Of a DNA stretch of 17,366 nt, positions 1 to 6,994 are shown piece by piece; the stretch's first letter is position 1, and each line of letters begins with the position of its first letter. The notes under the pieces are model-generated. The model searched no databases, was not told the DNA's origin, and saw only the letters and a list, made by a program, of their open reading frames with translations. Both the position numbers and the translations under genes were made by a program. This DNA is from Prasinococcaceae sp. CCMP 1430 (taxonomy: Eukaryota; Prasinodermophyta; Palmophyllophyceae; Prasinococcales; Prasinococcaceae), in the NCBI GenBank assembly GCA_013416795.1, contig RQSC01000020.1, positions 551,319 through 568,684 of the forward strand. The letters are read 5' to 3'.

Positions 1-58
1 GGCCGTCCGCCCTCGCGGCGCAGCGCTCGCTCCGCGCCGCCGCGGGGCCGCGCCCGCG

Positions 59-677
59 ATGGAGGCGTTCGCGACGCCGTACCCGCTCGTCTTCCAGGAT
101 GAGGCGGGCGTGGATCGCGACGCGGGCGCGATCGGCGTCCACTCCATCCTCACCTTCGCGCGATTCGCCGCCGCCGTCGCGCAGCGCGTGCGCGCGCCCG
201 CCGACAAGCTCACCGTCGTGCTGATGTGCAAGAAGCCGCGGCGCGACGGGGGTGGTGACGAGGCGGGCAGCAAGCAAAAGCAGCAGAAGGTGCCCATCTC
301 CGAGTCGACCAACTTCGCGCTCATCCTCAACCAGCACTCGCCCGCACGTGAGCGCGGCGTGCACTTCCTCGCCACGCTCAAGCGCTCCAAGCGCGAGCGC
401 CGCAACAATAACAACCGCGCGCAAACAGCGAGTGGGACAGCCGGCGGCGGTGAGGACGACGAGCCCGCTGCCATCGGCTCGCACCTGCCGCCGCTGGCGG
501 CGCCGCCGGGAGAGAAGGCGACCTCCGCGTCGAGCTCAAACGCCGCGATGGCCGCCTCCGCGCAGGCTGCAAGGGAGATGCTCAAGGGAGCCGCGCCTAT
601 CAAGGCCGCGCCCGCCGCCGTCACCGGCGCGCCCTCGGCGCCTCCCTCCGCCGGCGCAGCGACGCCTCAGGGCGCGA

Positions 678-716
<39 letters not shown>

Positions 717-953
717 TGCGTGTGTGTGCATGTGTATCTGTGTGTATGCGTGTGCGTGTGTGCGTATGCATGTGCATGCACGTGTGTGTGTGTGAGTGTG
801 TCTGCCGCGCACGCTGACGCGCACTCGCACGCACGTGCAGCAGCAGCAGCAGGCCAAGCAGGCGCAGCAACGAGCCTCTGCCGCCGGCGGGCCCTCGCCG
901 GCGCCCGCGCCGCCAACCTCTGCAGCCTCCCCGTCGCCGGCTGCGTGGGGGGC

Positions 954-1025
<72 letters not shown>

Positions 1026-1518
1026 CACCCCGCCGTCGCCGNGGCGGCTCGTCAGCCCAGCCAGCCGGCGGCGCCCGTCGAGGTCGGCGCGCTCTGAGCA
1101 CGCGCTGGGCTTGAAAACCCGTGTGCGCGGCACGCGAGCGCGCGCGCGCGCGCGCGCGCAATCACATCCAAAACGCACACACACTTACTTGGCCGACCAC
1201 GCGGACGTGGCGGCGTCACGCGACAGATCGCAGTACGGTGACCGCGGTCGCTGCGGCCCTCACACCGCGCGCCAGCGAACTCGAAGCTGCGCGCGCCTCT
1301 GCGTACACACTACGGCGATTGGCGCGGTCGCGCACCAAACCTCGCTCAAGGTGCCGCGCGTGTGTACGCCCGTCCGACCCTGGCTCTTTGTGCTGTCTGG
1401 CGCAGCCAGCGACATAAGACGCGACGCTCCTTCGAACGGCCCAGGGGCGCAGGTGTTCTCTCTCTCGCGCGCGCGAGCGCGCGCACGGCCGCCGCCAGCG
1501 TCTGCCGAGTGTGCCTAG
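59..1518 (+). CDS. DUF7138-like protein with long polyglutamine tracts (two exons, 3' end uncertain)
   Basis: Exon 1 runs 59-715 and exon 2 starts at 841 (phase 0, CAG|GTGCGT ... GTGCAG|CAG). Residues 9-17 (PLVFQDEAG), about 25-57 (GVHSILTF ... DKLTVVLM), 77-88 (QKVPISESTNFA) and 103-115 (FLATLKRSKRERR) resemble, from memory, the small plant family DUF7138, whose function is unknown. The rest is Ala/Pro/Ser-rich linker with 12 Q before the intron, 4 Q after it and a further run of 23 Q, so it is probably disordered and possibly nuclear (basic KRSKRERR patch). The start is the first ATG of the open frame (CGCGATGG). The in-frame stop is at 1516-1518, but the sequence after about 1100 looks non-coding. 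Another frame, following the same repeat, stops at 1097 after a more protein-like tail, so a repeat-length error or a second intron is possible. The N at 1042 falls in codon NGG. The N-terminal domain call is moderate; the C-terminus is uncertain. Confidence 0.55.
680..715 (+). repeat. (CAG)12 polyglutamine tract
   Basis: Twelve perfect CAG units coding for Gln, ending exactly at the intron donor. Continued by four CAG at 841-852 after splicing. Confidence 0.95.
716..840 (+). other. Intron inside the CAG repeat, TG-rich
   Basis: A 125-base GT-AG intron, phase 0. The body is mostly TG/TGCG microsatellite, with stops and low complexity in the coding frame. The donor follows 12 CAG codons and the acceptor GTGCAG is followed by four more CAG codons, so each of the next AGs is a potential alternative acceptor in frame. 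Confidence 0.75.
955..1023 (+). repeat. (CAG)23 polyglutamine tract
   Basis: Twenty-three uninterrupted CAG units, Gln in the frame continued from exon 1. Pure CAG without CAA interruption is prone to length change and to sequencing or assembly slippage. The unresolved base at 1042 lies just downstream. Confidence 0.95.
1138..1159. repeat. (CG)10 dinucleotide run
   Basis: Alternating purine-pyrimidine run of ten CG units, a classical candidate for Z-DNA. It lies where the first gene is probably no longer coding. A related TC/CG-rich stretch lies at about 1457-1487. Confidence 0.85.
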
Positions 1519-1780
1519 AGTAACAAAGACGAGATCGCCACCTCACTCCCGTGGCGCCCAAACTCCATCGCGAAGACGACGCCCCTCGGCCTCCTACCGT
1601 CGTGGCGGTCCAGCACCTGCCGCTGCACGGTGATGAGCAGGTTGGTGGTCCCGTTGCTGTTGAGCCGCCCGGAGGAGGAACCGCGTGTCCACGCGTACTC
1701 GACGCCCTCGTGCGCGGGGCGCTCGCGCTGAGGCTTGCTGGCATCGAACGCGCGCGCGAGCGGGGGCCGGGGAACGCGAA
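1515..1780 (-). CDS. Orphan coding-like exon, unknown protein
   Basis: Not recognised. Read on the minus strand from about 1780 down to a TAG at 1517-1515, the frame carries strongly G/C-ending codons and balanced composition, with peptides such as FDASKPQRERPAHEGVEYAW and TTNLLITVQRQVLDRHDG. It does not look like the low-complexity R/A/P shadows around it. The open frame extends to an ATG at 1895, but codon choice above about 1780 is less convincing. A donor-like GGTAGG lies after the HDG codons at about 1605, so the tail may be intron. It could be the last exon of a gene, a gene fragment, or chance. The plus-strand stop of the first gene overlaps its stop through a CTAG palindrome. Confidence 0.35.
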
Positions 1781-1895
1781 CGCCGCTGTTTCGGACCCTG
1801 CTAGTGCAAGTCCCTAACCACGACCACGCGATACCCCTAACCCCTCGCCCCTCGCCGATGGTCGCCCCTTCACCCACGGGATACTCGATCACCAT

Positions 1896-2368
1896 TCATT
1901 TTCCCATCACAGCGAGATTTGGTTGTGGTGTCGGTTCCATCCCAATGCATTTTGATACGACGCCCCCCTTTTCCCAGTGTGTTTCCGTGTGTCCGCGTCC
2001 CGTCGGCGTCGATCCGCCCGTTGGGTGGTTGTTTTTGGCTCTCCTTTGTTAGTGGTCGGTTTTCAACGGGCCGCAGACTTGACCTTTTTAAAGGCTTTTT
2101 TGGAGTTTTGGAACGTTTTGCGCGCCTTTCGAAGGGTTTCGATGCGATGCGATTTGACCTGGGATCGCGGAAACAGGGCCGCTCCGGTTCCCCAAGCGCG
2201 CGCACTCGCGCGCGCCGCCCCCCCACCACCTCCCGCGGTCGCCGCAGCTGCGGGGGCGGCACACGGCGCGGGAGGTGCGCGGGAGGTGCGCGCCTGAGCG
2301 CTCCCTCCTCCTCACCCCCTCTCCCCCCCCCCCTGAGTACGTTCCTAGGGCTCGTGCCCCGGGGTGCC
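1896..2368 (+). promoter_or_regulatory. Upstream region / 5' UTR of the CEP164-like gene
   Basis: About 1896-2165 is visibly richer in A+T than the rest of the window, T-rich on the plus strand, with a near-palindrome around TTTAAA at 2083-2094 that could act as a TATA-like element. From 2200 to 2340 it becomes very C-rich, with pyrimidine runs and GGGAGGTGCGC repeated at about 2269-2290. The plus frame is open upstream of the true start but carries no conserved sequence. No gene is supported here; the promoter role is inferred from position and composition. Confidence 0.4.
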
Positions 2369-5300
2369 ATGGCGTCGGGGGCGGCGGAGAGCCTCATCCT
2401 CGAGGAGGAGATCGACGAGAACTACGAGCCCACGCGCGATGAGATCGTCGAGTACGCCAAGTGGATGGGCATGGACCCCGAGCGCGAGTCCGAGCTGCTG
2501 TGGATCGCGCGGGAGGGCCTCAAGGCCCCGCTACCGGAGAACTGGAAGCCATGCCGCTCGCCCGACGGCGAGATTTACTACTTCAACTTCAGCAACGGCG
2601 AGAGCGTGTGGGACCACCCGTGCGACGAGTACTACCGCAACATGTACGCCGAGGAGAAGAAGAAGCTCGAGGAGAAGCGCCAGACGGGCGGCGCGGCTGC
2701 CACGCAGCAGGGCAAGGAGCAGAAAGACCGCGGGGCTGCCGAGCGGCAGCAACGCGAGCGCGACGCTGCCGGCGCGACGGCGGCGACGGTCGAGAAGGCC
2801 AACCCCAGCGGCACGCTCGGGGCGCTCAAAGCGCCCCTCGGTGCGTTGGGGAAGAAGGCGCTTCCCGGACTGGATGATCTCGGCGGCAGCTCGTCTGGGA
2901 CTGCACCATCGTTGCAAACCTTAAACAGCAGCTCCTCTGCGCCTGGCCTGGGCTTGAAGGCGTCCATCGGAAGCAGCGCCACCGGCGGTGGGTCTGGCAC
3001 GCTTGGCCTTGGCTTCGGCAGCAGCGGCGCCAGCGGCTCGGCCTCCGCGGCCTCGCGCAGTGGCGCATCGGTCGCTTCGGGGGCTGAGGCAGCGGGCGTC
3101 GCTGCATCGACGGCGAAGGCAAAGGAGGCGGCAGCAGCGGAGGCTGACAAGGCTGCGCGGGCCGACTTCGATAAGCGCCTCTTCCAGGAGCGTCAGCTGT
3201 GGGAGGAGCGCCGCACCGCGGAGGATCGCACGGCTCGGGAACGATTGTCCAAGGACCTCGACGACTCGCTGGCGCGTTTCAAGCGCGAGAGGGAGGAGGA
3301 GGTCGATACGCAGCGCCGCAGGCTCGCGGAGGTCCGCGAGGAGGGTGCTGAGCGCCTCAAGCGTGAGCGAGAGCGTGTCGAGGCCGAGACGAAGGCCAAG
3401 TGTGCTGAGATCGAAGCCGCCGCCAAGCGGCGCCTGAAGGCGCTGGAGCAGGAGCGGGAAGAGGCTATCGAGAGACAGGCTGAGGAGGGCAAGGCTCTCG
3501 CCGACCGCTCGCAGCGCCGCCTGGAGCAGCTGCAGCGTGACCACGATGACGCCGAGCGCCGCGCGCGCGAGGCGAAGGAGCGCGCTGCCGCCGATGCCGA
3601 TGCGGCCGAAAGGGCGGCCCAAGAGGCGGCGCGGGCGGCCGAGAAGGGACGCAAGGCGGCGCTGGAGGAAGCCAAAACCAAGATGCAGGCCGAGGTCGAG
3701 ATGGAGGTGGCCAAGCTCAAGGCCAAGTCCACAGACGACGCGCTTGCTGACTGCGAGGCCGAGAAGGCGGCCGCGCTGGCGAAGCTCACGGCCGACTGGG
3801 ACGCCAAGCTGCGAGCTGCTGAGGAGGAAGGCGCCGCAAAGCTGAGGCAAGCGGCATCAGATGACACCGACAAAAAGACGGAAGCCGCCGCTCTCGTCGC
3901 CGGTGCCCAGGCGGACGCCGAGTCAGCTCTTGGCAAGGTGCGCGCCGACAGTGAGGCCGCCATCGCGCGTGCGCGAGCGGAAGCCGCTGAGCGGATGGCG
4001 CAGCTTGAGGCGGAAGAAGCCCGGCGCGTCGCCGAGCGTCGTGCAGAGATCGACGCGCGCGTTGCTGCCGTCGTCGCCACAGAGGGCAGACAAGCATCTG
4101 CTGCTCCTGCCGAGGATCTCACGGCGGCGGCGCAGGCCGAGCGCGAGCGCGTGCTCGTCGATGCTCGCAAGAGCGCCGAGGCGGAGGCGGCTAAGCTGCG
4201 CGAGCAGGTGCTGAACGAGGCCAAGAGCGCGGCGGCCGCGTTGCAGCGCGACGCGGAGGCTGCCGCGCAGCGCGACGCGAGCGAGTACCGCGAGGCGGAG
4301 ATCTCCAGACTTAGGAAGGGTCAGTGCGCGAGCCCGCGAAGCGGCACCAGTGCGCGAGCGCGTGCCGCCTCGTTGCTGACGCGTGCGTCCCTCACGTGTG
4401 CGCTCGTGTGCGCTTGCAGATGCGGATACTGCCGCGCGTGCGGTGGTCGCGGCGCACAAGGAGGCCGAAGTGGCGCGCCTGCGCGCAAATATCGAGGTGG
4501 AGGCTGCACAGCTCGCATCGAGCTTGCGCGCCGAGCGCCTGCAGGCTGTCGAGGCCGAAGTCGACGCCGAAGTTGCCGCAGCAAGCAAGGCCGCTCGTGA
4601 CAAGCACATCAGAGCTCTCGAGGCGCAGGTCGAGGCGGAAGCCTCTGCCACCCTTGAGCGCGAGCGCACTGAGCGCCTCGCGGCCGTGCGCCGCGAGGTG
4701 GAGGCCGCCGAGGCTGCCGCTCGCGCCGAGGCCGACGCGCGTCTCTCGGCGCTCCGCTGCGAGCTTAACGCTCGCGTGGCAGCCGCTGACGCCAGGGCTG
4801 CCGCGCGTTCCGCTGATGTGTCGACGCGCGACGCCTCCGCTGGCGATGCAGCGGTCGCCGCAAATGACGGGCTCGTGGGTGCGCCTGCATCAGAGGCTTC
4901 GAACGAGGCCTCCACAGCAGACGTGCCGACGACCGCGGCTGCGCACGGGCCGCCCCTGGAGCGCGTCACGCGCGCGCTGCAGCGCGAGGCGCGTCTCGCG
5001 GCCGATGCGGACGCAGACGCGGGCGCCACAGCGGCGCTCGAAGGCCGCGCGCGCCGCAAGCCTGCGCGGTACAGAGGTGGCAGGCGGGCTGAGAGGGGCG
5101 CGCGCGGTGGCATCGAGCTCGAGTCGACCTTCCACAGCTCCGACGGATCAGAATCGCTCGCCGAGGACAGCAATGATGGTGCTGCGGGCGACGATCTCGA
5201 TGCGAGCGCGCTCGAGTCACCCCGTCTGTACCACTCCGATTCGGAGCTCGACACGTCTGCAATCGGGCTCACTGGTGTGGGAGGGTGTGTGGCGAGGAAG

Positions 5301-6255
5301 GCCGCGGCAATGTGGGCCGACGAGGCGGAGGAGGCCGCCCTGCGCGCGGCACGTGCACACCTCCGCCGCCAGCGCCGTTCGGTGCGCCGCCGCCAGGCCC
5401 TCCTCGAAGAGGCGCGCAGCGACTGGCGGCTTGCTCGCCGCACCCTCGAGGCCGAGCTCGCCCACACGGGCGCCGCCGGCGCGGCTAGTGCGCAAGAGGG
5501 CCGTCGCTTGCTGCGCGCTGCGCGCGACGAGCTCGAGCGCAAGGCGTCGCGCCTCAACCGCGACGCCACCGAGCTGCAGCGAAACACCCAGGCAGTGGCG
5601 CGCCGGGCGGCGGCGGCCGCCGCCTTCCGCAGCGCGCGGCACGTCGCGGGTAGGGCGCCGCACATCGACGACTTCGGCATCGGCATGGGGCCAGGTGCGC
5701 AGGAGCGTGCGTGCTAGGACCAGGGGGCGCGCCATTCCCGCCGTGCGTGTGTGCGCCTGCAGCCTGCGTCCTGACACACTCACCGACGCCGCCTCGCTTG
5801 CAGCCTACCCGACATACGGCGGCGCGCGCCTCGCGGCGTCGCTCCCGTTGCCAACGCCGCGCGGCGCCGCCGATGGCTCCCTGCGCGCCTCTACCGACGG
5901 AGTCGCCGCCGCGCTGGGTGCGGCGCTCGCGAGCCGCCGCAGCAGCGGCGGCACGCGCGCGGCCCTTGCGGACACCTCCAACGTGGGCCGCCCGCGCTGC
6001 GGCCCGGCGCTGGTGAGCGAGCTCGGGCGGTGGGCGAGCGCGCGGGAGTCGCAAAAGCAGGCCCTCGGCGCGCACGTGGCGTGGCTCAAGGCCTTCAGCG
6101 GGCAGATTCGCAGCACCAGAGCGCACGGCGAGGGCAGGGTGGCGCTCGGGGCGCCGGGGCGCGCGCGCTCGCCCGCAGCGGCCGGCGAGTCGCGCGTCGA
6201 CCTTGACGACTCCAATGAGATCATCATCCGCGTGCAGCGCAAGATGCTGCGGTGA
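2369..6255 (+). CDS. CEP164: CEP164-like centrosomal/distal-appendage protein (WW domain, coiled coils)
   Basis: Spliced as 2369-4319, 4420-5694 and 5804-6255, giving 1225 aa (human CEP164 is about 1460). Residues 14-99 hold the CEP164 signature: an acidic DENYEP start, a helix of the form EIVEYAKWMGMDPERESELLWIAREG, then a WW domain at about 54-86 (W59, YYFNF, W81, DHP). In animals this region binds the kinase TTBK2, and the protein sits on distal appendages of the mother centriole, where it is needed for ciliogenesis. After a Gly/Ser-rich linker (about 180-250) comes a very long charged coiled coil (about 250-790), an acidic Ser/Asp stretch (about 880-935), a second coiled coil (about 945-1070) and a tail with SELGRWASARESQKQALGAH. 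The start ATG in TGCCATGG directly precedes the conserved region; the frame open upstream to 1919 is not needed. Both splice junctions are phase 1 and restore an uninterrupted frame. Confidence 0.9.
4320..4419 (+). other. CEP164-like intron 1
   Basis: A 100-base intron with donor AAGG|GTCAGT and acceptor GCTTGCAG|ATG, phase 1. Splicing makes codon G+AT (Asp) and continues the coiled coil from frame 2 into frame 3 (RLRK-D-ADTAARAVV). Confidence 0.88.
5695..5803 (+). other. CEP164-like intron 2
   Basis: A 109-base intron with donor GGCCAG|GTGCGC and acceptor CGCTTGCAG|CCT, phase 1. Without splicing the protein would stop at 5717. Splicing gives GPA-YPTYGG and an open frame to the TGA at 6253-6255. 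Confidence 0.85.
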
Positions 6256-6357
6256 GAGGTCCAATGGCGGCGGGGGGGCGCGGCGGTAGTAACAGTGATT
6301 GCATAGTATACATACATGCACGCGAGCGCGAGCGCGCAAGGAGCGCACGGCAGCCTG

Positions 6358-6960
6358 TCAGCCCGGCGCGCGCGCCTCCGCTCCGACGCTCTCCTCCTTG
6401 TCGACGTGGTCGAGCGTGGCGACGAAGGCCTCGACCGAGCCGAACCGCGCCGGCACGGCGGGCAGCGCCCGCGCGCTCAGCAACGCGGGCGCATCACGGC
6501 ACGCGCGCGAGACGTCGGTGCCCTCGGGCAGTCGCGCGGAGAGATGGGCAAGGCGCGCCACCACGGATTCCGCCGGCACCTCGAGCAGCTGCGGGCGCGT
6601 CACCGCGCGTGCGAAACGGGGGAGAGGGGAGCGAGGCGCGTTGGGACGCGCGTGTCAAGACGCGCGCGTACCCACCAGTGGCATGCGCGCGCGCCCGCGG
6701 CGAGCGCAGGCGCGCGCGCTCCTCACGTCCGGCGCCCTGCAGACGATCATGGGCACGTCGAGCTGCGGTGCGAAGCGCAGCAGGCGGCGCACGCGCGCCT
6801 CAATGGCGGCCTCGTCGCGCAGCGGCGAGCCGCGTGCCGAGCGCGCCACGCGCCGCCGGCAGCCGCTGTCACCCGTCCAAATGCGCCAGAAGCGCGCGAC
6901 CGACGCCTCGGCGTCCACTTCCCACGCCGCGCAGTACGTGTCGCTGCCGCTGCTAGCGAC
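6358..6960 (-). CDS. mTERF-like helical-repeat protein or fragment (two exons, 5' end unresolved)
   Basis: On the minus strand the exon ending at 6727 joins the exon 6588-6358 in phase 0. The spliced peptide has repeats of the type LLRFAPQLDVPMIVCRAPD / LLEVPAESVVARLAHL / CRDAPALLSARALP: helices with Pro-x-Leu-Leu spaced about 30-35 residues. This is the pattern of mTERF proteins, which act in organelle gene expression. Only about 3 repeats are present, against 6-9 normally. The start is unclear: an in-frame ATG at 6750 would give only 84 aa and cut off a good repeat, while the next ATG upstream (7242) would give 248 aa with a Ser/Arg-rich, transit-peptide-like N-terminus lying antisense to OFD1. 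It could instead be a truncated gene. It converges with the CEP164-like gene, 102 bases between the stops. Confidence 0.5.
6589..6726 (-). other. Intron of the mTERF-like gene
   Basis: A 138-base minus-strand intron with a strong donor (CCGGAC|GTGAGG) and acceptor (CGCCCGCAG|CTG), phase 0. It joins RAPD to LLEVPAES, which preserves the Pro-x-Leu-Leu repeat pattern. That is the main support. Confidence 0.65.
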
Positions 6961-6994
6961 GGCCACGCTGCCGCCCCCGCCCCGCCGCCGCGCG

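Noticed and set aside
621-1184. Long minus-strand frames with poly-Cys, poly-Leu or poly-Ala runs
   Set aside because: They are the complementary and shifted readings of the CAG and TG repeats and have no other coding signal.
1780-1840. Possible tRNA (peptide shadow SGVRVPRPP recalls a T-arm)
   Set aside because: The T-loop would be TTCGCGT with no A at position 58, and the flanking T-stem does not pair.
3193-4224. Large antisense frames across the CEP164 coiled coil (also 3923-5686 and 6655-8595)
   Set aside because: Ser/Ala/Arg-rich shadows produced by GC-rich codons of the plus-strand gene; no conserved motifs. Only the last part of the 6655-8595 frame (below about 6960) looks real.
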